From: Tropicibacter alexandrii
GTDB taxonomy: Bacteria > Pseudomonadota > Alphaproteobacteria > Rhodobacterales > Rhodobacteraceae
Assembly: GCF_003667315.2 (NCBI RefSeq)
Contig: NZ_RCTZ02000008.1
Location: 124,001-188,000, forward strand
Direction: 5' to 3'
DNA length: 64,000 nucleotides
In this document: piece after piece, positions 9,236 to 17,549 of the stretch
How the letters are laid out: the number at the start of each line of letters is the position of its first letter
How positions within the stretch are numbered: the stretch's first letter is position 1
Program-made: the position numbers and the translations under genes
The notes under the pieces: model-generated
The model's input: the letters and a program-made list of their open reading frames with translations, nothing else
What the model was told of the DNA's origin: nothing
Databases searched by the model: none

Positions 9236-10128
9236 AGCTCGCGGGCCCAAGGCGGGTTTGCCCCGGCGCGGCTGACCGTGATGGCGGCGGCGCGCGCGCC
9301 AAGGTCGGCAGCGGGCTTCAGGTCGTCGAGCCATGCGCTGGCGAGTGCCGCCCGGGTCAGGAGCCCGTCGCGGGCGAGACCGGCGAGAAAGCCCGCGTTG
9401 AACGTATCCCCGGCCCCCACCGTATCGACCACCGTCACCTTTTGCGCGGGCACGCGCGCGGTGCCTTCACGGGTCACGATATCGACGCCCTCGGCGCCCC
9501 GGGTGATCAGCACAACCGCGACGCCCTGCTTCAGCAGGCTCTCTGCGGAGGTGTCCAGCCACGCCATGTCCTCGTCCGAGACCTTCACGATGTCGGCGCG
9601 GGCCAGCATCCCGTCGAGACGGGCGCGATAGCGCGCTTCGTCGGTGATGAAGCCGGGGCGGATGTTCGGGTCGATCATCACCGGCAGGTCGCCGGCCCGC
9701 GCGCAGAGCGCGGCGTAGCTGTCGGCCTGCGGTTCCGAGACCAGCGAGATGCCACCAAAGAACAGGGCGTCCAGCGTGTCAGTTGCGGGCAGGTCGGCCT
9801 CGGTCAGCATGCGCCCGGCGGTATTCTCATCGTAGAAAGCATATTGCGCGTGCCCGTCCGTGAGCGTGACGAAAGCCAGCGTGGTCGGGCGGTCCGAGCG
9901 CGGGCAAAGGCTGTGATCGACATGCGAGGCGTCCAGCGTGTCCGTCAGGACCTTGCCGAAGAGGTCGTTGGACAGGCCGCCGAAATAGCCCGATTGCGCA
10001 CCCAGTCGCCCCAACGCGATGGCGGTGTTCATGACGGCGCCACCGGCATAGGGCGAAAAGGCGGGTTCGCCCTGCGTTGTCTCGCGAGGGAGCATGTCGA
10101 TGAGGGCTTCGCCGCAACAGAGGATCAT
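9232..10128 (-). CDS. PfkB-family carbohydrate kinase (fructokinase-like)
   Basis: A 298-residue ribokinase-fold sugar kinase. It opens [12 protein letters not shown], has [15 protein letters not shown] (sugar-binding glycines), and ends with the family signature [17 protein letters not shown], whose Asp in GAGD is the catalytic base. The closest named function is fructokinase, but sugar specificity cannot be fixed from sequence and no sugar transporter is nearby. It overlaps dtd by four bases at its 3' end. Confidence 0.85.
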   Translation of the reverse strand: MILCCGEALIDMLPRETTQGEPAFSPYAGGAVMNTAIALGRLGAQSGYFGGLSNDLFGKVLTDTLDASHVDHSLCPRSDRPTTLAFVTLTDGHAQYAFYDENTAGRMLTEADLPATDTLDALFFGGISLVSEPQADSYAALCARAGDLPVMIDPNIRPGFITDEARYRARLDGMLARADIVKVSDEDMAWLDTSAESLLKQGVAVVLITRGAEGVDIVTREGTARVPAQKVTVVDTVGAGDTFNAGFLAGLARDGLLTRAALASAWLDDLKPAADLGARAAAITVSRAGANPPWAREL

Positions 10129-10202
10129 GTCCGTGTCTCCGGGTGAGTGTTTGCGCTAACTGCGCCTGTCTGCCATGGCTCTGGCGCACGGGCAAGGCAA
10201 AG

Positions 10203-10228
10203 GTAGGATGGGTGATCACCCATCCTAC
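10203..10228. repeat. 26-bp perfect palindrome, copy 1
   Basis: GTAGGATGGGTGA followed directly by its reverse complement. It is identical to copies at 31462-31487 and 44453-44478. Here it covers the TAG stop codon (10225-10227) of the zinc-ribbon gene on the minus strand, so the repeat supplies that gene's end. Confidence 0.95.
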
Positions 10229-11361
10229 TGATTCATCGCGATCAGGTAGCCTATGCCGCCTGCGACGATCAAACCCAGCAGCACCGCGAAGAAGATCTTC
10301 CATTTCGACCAAGGCCGTTCGCCCTGCACCCGTCCGGTCCGCCCGTTCACCACGAAGCGGTAGCTCTTGTCGCGATACTTGTACGCGGCCATCCAGACCG
10401 GCAGCAGCACATGTTTGAAGGTCACGTCGCGCACATCCGTATCGACGTGATGGATGCGTTGCCGATCCCCGCCAATGTCGAACTTGATGTCCCGCTCGAT
10501 CTGGCGGTCCATCTTGGCGCGCGCCTCGTCGAAGCCCTCGTCGAGATCGACCTGATACCCTTCGGCGCGAAACCCGGCGAGGAACTCTGGCCGGTAGGGT
10601 TCCATCGCCGTCAGGTCCCACGGTTCCAACGCGTCGGTGTAGCGTTTCGGCAAGGACCGCGAGGCCAGCACCAGAACGTCGTCGAAGAACCGGGTGACTC
10701 GGCCCGAAACCGGCGTCCAGCGGATCTTTTGCACGCGCTGGGTGGTCATCTTGCCGTCCCGCATCACGGTGCGGTTCTCGTAATAGACCGTCCCGCGCTC
10801 CCCCCGGTAGAGCGAGGTCGTATCCGCGTCATAGGTCCAGTAGGGCACGTAGATGCCGGACATCTTGCGCCCCTTGCGCGCGTAGTCCTGCAACCCGTTC
10901 GGAGCGAACCACAGCCGCCCCAGCCAATCGGTCATGGCCTGCCGCGCCGCCGGTTCGTCCAACGCAAAGGGCAGCAGACCACGCGGCTTGATCTGGCGGT
11001 GCGTCCCGGTATCCGCCACGACCGGCGTCGCGCAGAACGGACATTCCGTGGCATGGGCATCGGCGTCGAATTCCACCTCTGCCCCGCAATTGGGGCATTT
11101 CGAAACGCGCAGGTCCTCCATCTCCTGCAGGGGCAGAAGGTTGCTGATCGCGGCCTTGAAATCCAGCTCCTTGATGCCGCCGCCCCAAGGCCCTGCGCCC
11201 TGAATGGCGCGGGTGTTGCCGCAATGATCGCAGATCAGCTTGCTCTCATCCGGGTCAAAGCGGAAATCGGCGCCGCATTGGTCGCAGGGAAAGCGGTGCT
11301 CTTCCTCGATCGTGACAGGCTCTGGTGCGGCTGGCGGCGGGGGCGGCGGTGTATCGGTCAT
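10225..11361 (-). CDS. Zinc-ribbon protein with C-terminal membrane anchor
   Basis: A 378-residue protein of unknown biochemical role. After a proline-rich start (MTDTPPPPPP) there are two zinc ribbons of two CxxC pairs each: CDQC/CDHC (about residues 26-48) and CPNC/CPFC (about 90-112). The middle is a soluble domain, and one membrane helix (IFFAVLLGLIVAGGIGYLIA) lies at the C-terminus. Such proteins are often mislabelled as primosomal protein N', but no helicase motifs are present. In Bacillus, zinc-ribbon membrane proteins sit beside the SPFH protein YdjI, and an SPFH gene is close by here. The ATG at 11361 is preferred over an upstream in-frame start because MTDTP begins the usual protein. 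Confidence 0.75.
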   Translation of the reverse strand: MTDTPPPPPPAAPEPVTIEEEHRFPCDQCGADFRFDPDESKLICDHCGNTRAIQGAGPWGGGIKELDFKAAISNLLPLQEMEDLRVSKCPNCGAEVEFDADAHATECPFCATPVVADTGTHRQIKPRGLLPFALDEPAARQAMTDWLGRLWFAPNGLQDYARKGRKMSGIYVPYWTYDADTTSLYRGERGTVYYENRTVMRDGKMTTQRVQKIRWTPVSGRVTRFFDDVLVLASRSLPKRYTDALEPWDLTAMEPYRPEFLAGFRAEGYQVDLDEGFDEARAKMDRQIERDIKFDIGGDRQRIHHVDTDVRDVTFKHVLLPVWMAAYKYRDKSYRFVVNGRTGRVQGERPWSKWKIFFAVLLGLIVAGGIGYLIAMNQ

Positions 11362-11531
11362 GAAAAGGACTGTCCGGGGCAAGCGGTGAACATTCAAGCC
11401 CATACTGGCCTGAACGCCGCTTGGGGAAAAGGCGGGAATACCGGGCTGGGCCGGAAGAATTGTCGGGACTTTGCCGGGGCAGGTTCAGCAGCCATTAACC
11501 GCCGGGGCGCATCGTCTCGGCCGTGTCCGCA

Positions 11532-11927
11532 ATGACGATAACGGGGGTGACAGTGACCCATGACGATCTGATCCGCACGGTGACAGAGGCGGTGCGCGCC
11601 CATGACGGGTGGCCGCGACGCCTGCGACGTGCCGTGGCGCAAGGCGGGCTGGCGGTGCCGGCCGATGCGATTGCCTGTGGCGCGCATTGTGGTTTCGGCC
11701 AATGGCTTGACGATTTGCAAGCCGATCCCGACATCGCCCACGCACCGGAATTTCGCCGTCTGGTCACGGCGCATACGGTGCTGCATGTCGAGGCCGGGCG
11801 CATCGCCGCCATGGTCGAGGCAGGGGACTGCCAGCAGGCGCACGCGGCCTTGTGCGGCCCGAGCCTTGAGCAGGCGACGCGGGCCTTGTCCGAGGCAGGT
11901 GCCGAGTGGAGCGCGGTCACAATGTAG
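11532..11927 (+). CDS. CZB (chemoreceptor zinc-binding) domain protein
   Basis: About 131 residues, nearly all one CZB domain: ACGAHCGFGQWL provides the Cys of the zinc site, and the His residues come from an N-terminal helix (AVRAHDGWP), TAHTVLH and the HCG segment. CZB domains bind zinc tightly through 3-His/1-Cys and can sense zinc or hypochlorous acid, usually as part of chemoreceptors or diguanylate cyclases; here the domain stands alone. It is on the strand opposite its neighbours. ATG 11532 is used; GTG 11523 and GTG 11553 (behind GGGGG) are alternatives. Confidence 0.75.
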   Translation: MTITGVTVTHDDLIRTVTEAVRAHDGWPRRLRRAVAQGGLAVPADAIACGAHCGFGQWLDDLQADPDIAHAPEFRRLVTAHTVLHVEAGRIAAMVEAGDCQQAHAALCGPSLEQATRALSEAGAEWSAVTM

Positions 11928-11952
11928 AAAGGCTCCGCCATGCGGAGCCTTT
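11928..11952. terminator. Bidirectional rho-independent terminator
   Basis: AAAGGCTCCGC and GCGGAGCCTTT form a perfect 11-bp stem with a CAT loop, placed directly after the CZB stop and before the SPFH stop on the other strand. Short T runs follow on both strands. Confidence 0.85.
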
Positions 11953-11959
11953 CGATCCC

Positions 11960-13087
11960 TCACCCGGCGGGGGGCGGCGGCGGAGGCGGCGGCATCACCG
12001 TGAACAGTTGCGCCAGTTCGGCGACTTGACCTGCGGGTTTCCACCCGTCCTGACCGGCGGTCCAGACCAGCGTTTCGCGGGTCAGCTCGCCATCGGTGGC
12101 CATGCGACCCATCCGGGCCTTCGAAAACGGTCCTTTCGTGGCGCCGTTCTCGGCGATGTGCCAGACATGCTCGACCGGTGGCGGCGGTGGGGCCATCGGC
12201 GCGGCGGCGGCGGGGGCCGCCTGCTGAGGCTGCGCGCCCCACGGCCCCATGCCCATCTGCCCGGCCATGCCCGCGCCCATGGCGGCGCCCATGCCCATGC
12301 CCATCGCGCTGTCCATGGCACCACCCGTGCCCATGGCCTCGGCCGCCTTCCACTTCATGTGGTCGTCGAGATTGCCCGCGATCCCGCGCGAGGTGCGCGC
12401 ATCCAGCGCCTTTTCCACCGCAGGCGGCAGGCTGATATTCTCGATATACAATTCCGGCAGCGCCAGACCGTAGGCATGGATCACCGGGTCGATCGCCTTG
12501 GCGATCAGTGCGCCGACCTCACTGGTATTGGCCGCCATGTCGAGCACCGGAATGCCGCTCTTGGCGATAGCCCTTGAGAATTCCTGCACGATGATGTTGC
12601 GGATCTGGAAGCTGATCTCATCCATCGTGAATTCGCCATCCGTCCCGACGATCTCGGTCAGGAACAGCGCGGGGTTGTCGACCTTGATCGTATAGGTGCC
12701 AAAGGCCCGGATGCGGGTCGGCCCGAATTCCGGGTCGCGCAGCATGATCGGGTTCTTTGTCCCCCATTTCAGGTTGGTGAAACGGTTGGTGTTGACGAAA
12801 TAGATCTCGGACTTGAACGGGCTTTGGAACGCGTGGTCCCAATGCTGAAGCGAGGTCATGATCGGCATGTTGTTCGTTTCGAGCATATAGAGCCCGGGGG
12901 TGAACACATCCGCCAATTGCCCTTCATGGACAAAGACCGCCGCCTGCCCCTCGCGCACCGTCAGCTTGGCGCCGTACTTGATCTCGTGGCCCTCGCGCTC
13001 GAAGCGATAGACCATCGTGTCGCGTGTGTCGTCCGTCCAATGGATGACGTCGATGAACTGACCACGCAGGAAATCGAAAATGGGCAT
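11960..13087 (-). CDS. SPFH-domain protein with C-terminal GYF-like domain (YdjI-like)
   Basis: A 375-residue protein. Residues ~1-275 form the SPFH/virion-core-like region (MPIFDFLRGQFIDVIHW..., the type of Bacillus YdjI). A Gly/Met/Ala-rich linker follows (GMGMGAAMGAGMAGQMG), then a proline stretch, a GYF_2-type domain (HVWHIAENGATKGPFSKARM ... ETLVWTAGQDGWKPA) and a Pro tail. SPFH proteins organise membrane microdomains and assemble into large rings. The GYF domain would bind proline-rich peptides, and the zinc-ribbon neighbour opens with such a run, a possible partner by inference. The start at 13087 is the MPIF methionine; the short upstream extension lacks family similarity. Confidence 0.85.
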   Translation of the reverse strand: MPIFDFLRGQFIDVIHWTDDTRDTMVYRFEREGHEIKYGAKLTVREGQAAVFVHEGQLADVFTPGLYMLETNNMPIMTSLQHWDHAFQSPFKSEIYFVNTNRFTNLKWGTKNPIMLRDPEFGPTRIRAFGTYTIKVDNPALFLTEIVGTDGEFTMDEISFQIRNIIVQEFSRAIAKSGIPVLDMAANTSEVGALIAKAIDPVIHAYGLALPELYIENISLPPAVEKALDARTSRGIAGNLDDHMKWKAAEAMGTGGAMDSAMGMGMGAAMGAGMAGQMGMGPWGAQPQQAAPAAAAPMAPPPPPVEHVWHIAENGATKGPFSKARMGRMATDGELTRETLVWTAGQDGWKPAGQVAELAQLFTVMPPPPPPPPAG

Positions 13088-13128
13088 CAGTCTAACCTCG
13101 TCTTTCGTCTTGGGGAGGCCCCGGTCAT

Positions 13129-14109
13129 TCAAATGGGTCCCGGGTCGCCCGCCAACTCCGTCGCGCGTTCGCGCACGATCGGAAGCGCCTGTTCGGCGGT
13201 CATGCCGGGGGTCAATCGGGGGTCGTAGAGGATCTTCAGCAGCATCTCGTCATGCCGCGTCAGCAGCGCGAATTCGTCGTCGTCGTTGAAGATCGACGGT
13301 CGCGCGCGCGGGTCGTCATTGGTCAGGCCAAAGCCTTGGGCGATTTCCTCGTGGATGCAGGACCGGCGCAACAATTCGGGATGCTCGGAGCGGATCACCG
13401 CGATGGCGGTGCCGTAATCATAGCCCCCCACGGTGTCGGAAAACGCCACCACGACGCAATGGATCGCGCGCGGCAGGTTGTCGAAGATGCGCAGCGCCGT
13501 CGGATTCACATCCGGCACAAGCGCTTGAATACGCGGGGCGATCAGGTCCTTGTCATCCTCTGACATGAACAGCACGTGGAAATTTGCCCCGGTCGATGCC
13601 ATCGAGACCGGATGCCCGCTGATCCGCCCCAGTCGCGCGGCGTAGGCCGCGACCTGACGGCGATCCCAGTCGCGTTGGTCGACCGGGACGCGGGGGCCAA
13701 ATTCCACGTTCATGCGAACAGGCTTCGTCCATTTCTTGATGGCAGAGGCCGCGCCCGAAGACGGTTTCAAGCCGTTGCCGCGTTCGTACTCGTCCTCGAG
13801 CGCGATCTTCTGGAAGTTGCGGATCAGCATTGTGTCGGTAAAGGCCGTGTCCGGCCCTCCGCCATCGGTGCGCAGCAGTCCGCGTGACAGCAAATTGCGC
13901 TGCACGCGGCTGTAATAGTCGGACAGGTCGAGGCTGGCCTGCGACGGAGGCACGCCCGCGGGCGCGGGCATGGCCGCCTGCACCACGCTTTGAGGGCGTT
14001 CCGCCGGTTTGGTAGAGGTCTTGCGCGGGGCAAGCTCCGAGCCCGTGCAGCCCGCAAGCAGCACGGCGGACAGGGCGAGAAAGCCCGTGATCTTGCCCCG
14101 CGTCAGCAT
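13129..14109 (-). CDS. DUF2927 lipoprotein
   Basis: A 326-residue predicted lipoprotein (signal peptide LALSAVLLAGC, Cys21). The mature part has a Lys/Pro-rich linker and a DUF2927 domain from about residue 125. It contains SCIHEEIAQGFGL, a His-Glu-Glu segment resembling a zincin helix, though I see no proof of metalloprotease activity. Function is unknown. It lies three bases from telA on the same strand, so it is an outer-envelope component of the TelA/XpaC/SPFH module. Confidence 0.8.
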   Translation of the reverse strand: MLTRGKITGFLALSAVLLAGCTGSELAPRKTSTKPAERPQSVVQAAMPAPAGVPPSQASLDLSDYYSRVQRNLLSRGLLRTDGGGPDTAFTDTMLIRNFQKIALEDEYERGNGLKPSSGAASAIKKWTKPVRMNVEFGPRVPVDQRDWDRRQVAAYAARLGRISGHPVSMASTGANFHVLFMSEDDKDLIAPRIQALVPDVNPTALRIFDNLPRAIHCVVVAFSDTVGGYDYGTAIAVIRSEHPELLRRSCIHEEIAQGFGLTNDDPRARPSIFNDDDEFALLTRHDEMLLKILYDPRLTPGMTAEQALPIVRERATELAGDPGPI

Positions 14110-14111
14110 GA

Positions 14112-15308
14112 TCAGGACGGCACCGCCGTGCCTGCATTGTCGCCCGTGCCATCCTTGCGCGCCTTGGCGGCGGCGAGGGTGTCGCGCAGGTCCTTTTCCA
14201 TCTTCTTCAACTCTTCCTCGGCCTTGGCGCGGCGGGCCTTGCCCTCGTCCGCGATCTGGAGCGATTCCTGAATGGTGCCGATCAGGTCGGCATTGGCCTG
14301 CTTGACCGCCTCGATGTCAAAGACGCCGCGCTCCATCTCCTGACGGATCATCGCGTTCGATTCCCGCAGGTTGGCGGCGTTCGAGGTCAGAAGCTCGTTG
14401 GTCAGGTCGTTGGCGTCGCGCACGGCGGCGGCCGCCTGTTTGCTGCGCTGGATGGTGACCGCCTGCGCCAGTTGGGTTTCCCACAGCGGCACGGTGTTCA
14501 CGAGGGTCGAGTTGATCTTGGTCACGAGGCTCTTGTCGTTTTCCTGCACCAGACGGATCGAGGGCAGCGACTGCATCGTCACCTGACGGGTCAGCTTCAG
14601 GTCATGCACGCGGCGTTCCAGATCGTCACGGGCGGCGCGCATGTCGCGCAGTTCCTGCGCCTTCATCACCTGATCGCCCTCGGGCGCGGCCTGAACCTCG
14701 GCCTCTTTGGCGGGGATGTCCTTGCTGTCCAGTTCGGCCAGCTTTTCCTCGCCAGCGGCGATATACAGCGCCAGCTCGTCGTAGAATTGCAGGGTCTTTT
14801 CATACAGCAGGTCGAGCGACTTGATGTCCTTCAGCAACGTGTGCTCGTGCTTGAGAAGGTTGTCGGTGATCTTGTCGATCTGGCCCTGCACTTCTTCGTA
14901 GCGCGCGGTGAACTTGGCAAAGGGCGCGGCGCGGCCCAGCAGCTTTTCCCACCAGCTGCGGTCGCGGCGGACGTCCAGTTCGGACACGGAGAACCCGCGG
15001 ATGGTCGTCACGATCCCGCGCAGGGAGTCACCCGCCGGGCCCACATCCTTGTTGCGCACATCCGCCAGCATTGCCTGAGAGATTTCCTGCAATTCGGCCT
15101 GCGCAGCCGAGCCGAAGGCGATGATCGAATTCGTATCCCCCATGTCGATCTCGTCCATGCGGGTGCGGATTTCCTCGGACACTTCGGGGTCGGCTTCCTT
15201 CAGCGGGACGATGGCGTTGGCCTCCTTCGGCTCGGGAAGGATGATCGAATTGACCTCTTCGACCATGGTGACGGCCTGTTCGGCCTCTTGGCGGGTTTTT
15301 TCAGACAT
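14112..15308 (-). CDS. TelA / KlaA-family toxic anion resistance protein
   Basis: A 398-residue, mostly helical soluble protein of the TelA family (Bacillus YaaN, plasmid KlaA). Family features include SELDVRRDRSWWEKLLG, a central YEEVQGQIDKITDNLLKHEHTLLKDI helix, and MQSLPSIRLVQEN near the middle. The family is linked to tellurite and other envelope stresses; the molecular activity is not known. The start used is MSEKTRQ at 15308. Adjacent XpaC-like genes match the Bacillus xpaC-yaaN pairing. Confidence 0.88.
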   Translation of the reverse strand: MSEKTRQEAEQAVTMVEEVNSIILPEPKEANAIVPLKEADPEVSEEIRTRMDEIDMGDTNSIIAFGSAAQAELQEISQAMLADVRNKDVGPAGDSLRGIVTTIRGFSVSELDVRRDRSWWEKLLGRAAPFAKFTARYEEVQGQIDKITDNLLKHEHTLLKDIKSLDLLYEKTLQFYDELALYIAAGEEKLAELDSKDIPAKEAEVQAAPEGDQVMKAQELRDMRAARDDLERRVHDLKLTRQVTMQSLPSIRLVQENDKSLVTKINSTLVNTVPLWETQLAQAVTIQRSKQAAAAVRDANDLTNELLTSNAANLRESNAMIRQEMERGVFDIEAVKQANADLIGTIQESLQIADEGKARRAKAEEELKKMEKDLRDTLAAAKARKDGTGDNAGTAVPS

Positions 15309-15341
15309 GTGTGTGGGTCCCCTGTTCAAAATTCCGCGCCC

Positions 15342-16238
15342 TTACAGGCGCACACCTTCACGCTGCAACCTGTCCCGCAGCACCTCGATCTCGACGGCGA
15401 GATCGGCATTGCTGTCGCTCAGCAGCCTGTCGGTCTTCTTGTCAAAACTTTCTTCCAGATCGGTCAGCAGCATCATGAAATCGGATTTCGCGGCGCGGTC
15501 GGGCTTGCGGTCGTAAATGTCGGCGAATTTCACCGCCGCATCGCGCGCACCCATCAGGTACACACCGAGGTATTTGCGCGCGGCGGTCAGGTCGCGAGGG
15601 TCCTCTTCGACAGTCCGGATCATTTCGCGGACCTTGCTGACAAAGCGGTCCACCCGCGCCTCGACCTGCCGGTCGCCCGCGCGCCGGATCGCATCCTGCA
15701 TGCCGGTCAGGAAATCCTCGGCCTCGTCCACCACCTTGGCCACCCGGTCCTGCTGGAAAGTGTCCACGCCTTCCATTCCCTTGTCGGTCATCGGGTCAAG
15801 CCCGAAGGCGCCCAATGACAGGACGGTTGCGGCGAGGCCGTAGATCACGGGCGCGACAAGGCCCGGTTCGTTCGACCATGCGGCAATCGCGGACCCGATG
15901 CCCAGCATCACCGAGGCGAACAGCTTACGGGGGATGGCGGGGCGGCGGGCGACCTTGCGCGCGGCGTAGGCGGCGTGCGCCTTGAGGCCGTCGCGCATCA
16001 GCCAAGCCCCCAGCAACATCGCACCAGCCCCGGTCAAACCAGCGGCCAATTCCAGCGCCCCGCCAAAGGACGTGGCGGCAAGCACGATCGGTGGAATGAA
16101 CAATACGTTCGAGCGGGCCCCGACAGGGCTGACCTTCGCCCCCTTGTAAGCGGGTGCGTCCGCGCGAATTTCCTCGCGCGCGTCGGTTTTTGGCCCGGTG
16201 CCGTCTGGGCTGTAGGCGCCGCCGTACTTCTTTGCCAT
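15342..16238 (-). CDS. XpaC-like membrane protein (5-bromo-4-chloroindolyl phosphate hydrolysis family)
   Basis: A 298-residue protein. An N-terminal ~50-residue polar leader is followed by about four membrane segments (FIPPIVLAATSFGGALEL, GAGAMLLGAWLM, LFASVMLGIGSAIAAW, LVAPVIYGLAATVLSLGAFG), then a cytoplasmic helical domain from ~150 with FGLDPMTDKGMEGVD. It is paralogous to the gene at 16433-17275. The name comes from a Bacillus phenotype; no phosphatase motif is visible. The start MAKKYGG is one base beyond the stop of a 29-codon gene (TGA-C-ATG), so coupling is likely. Confidence 0.82.
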   Translation of the reverse strand: MAKKYGGAYSPDGTGPKTDAREEIRADAPAYKGAKVSPVGARSNVLFIPPIVLAATSFGGALELAAGLTGAGAMLLGAWLMRDGLKAHAAYAARKVARRPAIPRKLFASVMLGIGSAIAAWSNEPGLVAPVIYGLAATVLSLGAFGLDPMTDKGMEGVDTFQQDRVAKVVDEAEDFLTGMQDAIRRAGDRQVEARVDRFVSKVREMIRTVEEDPRDLTAARKYLGVYLMGARDAAVKFADIYDRKPDRAAKSDFMMLLTDLEESFDKKTDRLLSDSNADLAVEIEVLRDRLQREGVRL

Positions 16239-16239
16239 G

Positions 16240-16329
16240 TCAGAGACCCCCAAGCCAACCGCTCGAGACGCCAAAGAGCAGGACGATCAAGAGAACGTAG
16301 CTCACCTTTTGCAAGGCGTTGGTCGACAT
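16240..16329 (-). CDS. 29-residue single-helix membrane protein
   Basis: A short gene reading MSTNALQKVSY followed by a hydrophobic helix rich in V, L and I and ending GWLGGL, then TGA. A strong GGGGGG ribosome-binding stretch lies four bases before its ATG, and its stop is one base from the start of the XpaC-like gene. Both facts argue that it is translated. Function is unknown; it probably acts with, or couples translation to, the XpaC-like protein. Its helix resembles the C-terminal half of the small protein at 17275-17469. Confidence 0.65.
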   Translation of the reverse strand: MSTNALQKVSYVLLIVLLFGVSSGWLGGL

Positions 16330-16432
16330 GGTACCCCCCGTGTGCTCACCCAACACGGGAAACTTAGGCGCAAAAGGCATCGGGTGCTAGGGGGAAGTCC
16401 TGACTTGGTGCGTCACGTCTGTGCCATCATGC

Positions 16433-17275
16433 TCACGCCGCCGATTCGCGGGGCATCCGGGTCAGCAGGTTGTCCGCCTCGCGTTCAAAGGCATCGCGGC
16501 CGACCTGAAAGCCCTTCTTGCGGGCGTGTTTGCGGAACGATCCGGTCATGACCTGCAACTTTGCCATGTAGCGGCGCCGGGCATAGTCGAATTCCGGACC
16601 CTCGGCAGATGCCAACAGGCGCAGGACTTCGGCGGACAGCATCGTGGCAAAGGTCTGGACCGGCTTGCGGATCGTCGCAAAGCTTTCGGGCTGCTGCGTC
16701 GCATCGTTCAACATGCGCAGGATCATCTCGCGCGCCACCTCGGTGCGGCGGATCACCTCGGGGTCTTCCAGCGCCGCGACCTGATCGGCGGCAATGGCCA
16801 GCTTGTGCTCGATCTCGTCCAGAAGCGCGTCCTGCTCCATCCGGGCGATGACGTCGGGATTGTCGAGTCCCTTGTCCTTCAGCGGATCGATGCCGAAGGC
16901 GGCGATGGCCAGCCCCGTCGCACCGAGACCCATCGCGAAGGGCAGCAACAGGTTGTCGAAGGTGTGACCGGCCAAGAGCACCACGAGCACCCCGATCAGG
17001 CCAGAGCCGATCAACTTGAGCGGCAGGCGCGGGCGCGCGGCGATCTCGGCGGCGTCGTAGGCGTCATGCGCCTTCTGCCCGCGCGAGATCAAGCGCAGCG
17101 CCAGCGAGAACAGCCAGATTTGCATCACTGCCGTTGCCACGCCGCTGAAGGAGCCGCTGAACACCCACAGCAGAAGCGGGAAGGCGGCAAGAAACATCAC
17201 GTTCAGGGCAGAGTCGAAATTGGCGGCGTCGGAGGCCGATTTCGTGTTCGCTGGCGCCTGCATGACATGCTCCAT
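16433..17275 (-). CDS. Second XpaC-like membrane protein
   Basis: A 280-residue paralogue of the neighbouring XpaC-like gene. The shared core is KAHDAYDAAEIAARPRLPLKL, matching KAHAAYAARKVARRPAIPRKL, and FGIDPLKDKGLDNPD, matching FGLDPMTDKGMEGVD. Four membrane segments lie between ~residues 20 and 140, then a helical cytoplasmic domain. The ATG at 17275 overlaps the upstream small gene's stop (TGATG). MQAP at 17263 is an alternative start. Role inferred from operon: envelope stress with TelA and SPFH protein. Confidence 0.75.
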   Translation of the reverse strand: MEHVMQAPANTKSASDAANFDSALNVMFLAAFPLLLWVFSGSFSGVATAVMQIWLFSLALRLISRGQKAHDAYDAAEIAARPRLPLKLIGSGLIGVLVVLLAGHTFDNLLLPFAMGLGATGLAIAAFGIDPLKDKGLDNPDVIARMEQDALLDEIEHKLAIAADQVAALEDPEVIRRTEVAREMILRMLNDATQQPESFATIRKPVQTFATMLSAEVLRLLASAEGPEFDYARRRYMAKLQVMTGSFRKHARKKGFQVGRDAFEREADNLLTRMPRESAA

Positions 17276-17469
17276 CAAAGGTAACTCAGCGCAAAGATCA
17301 TCAGCCACAGTCCAAGGAATGCCAGGCGCTGCACCAGCACACCGTTCTCGCGCGCCCGCTGGGCGCTGAGTGCGACCGTTTCAAACGTGTCTATGACCAC
17401 GGTGCGCAGGTTTCCGAGCACCAAGAAGGCGGACAGGGCGAGGGTCAATATGGCAAGTAGAGTCGTCAT
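17275..17469 (-). CDS. 64-residue membrane protein
   Basis: Two hydrophobic segments: LLAILTLALSAFLVLGNL at the N-terminus and RLAFLGLWLMIFALSYL at the C-terminus, joined by an amphipathic linker. The start is MTTLLAIL at 17469. It overlaps the following XpaC-like gene by one base. It appears to be the first gene of the envelope module. Not recognised as a named family. Confidence 0.65.
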   Translation of the reverse strand: MTTLLAILTLALSAFLVLGNLRTVVIDTFETVALSAQRARENGVLVQRLAFLGLWLMIFALSYL

Positions 17470-17549
17470 GCCGTCGAAGTTGCACCCGAATCCGGGCAAA
17501 ACCGGGGCAGATCACGGGAAAAAGAAAGGTAAGTGAACAGGGGGTTAAG

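Noticed and set aside
10225-11361. Primosomal protein N' (PriA) annotation
   Set aside because: Only zinc ribbons are shared; there are no helicase motifs and the length is half that of PriA.
13129-14109. Zinc metalloprotease call for the DUF2927 lipoprotein
   Set aside because: HEEIAQ is suggestive, but a full HExxH motif and a third ligand are not seen.
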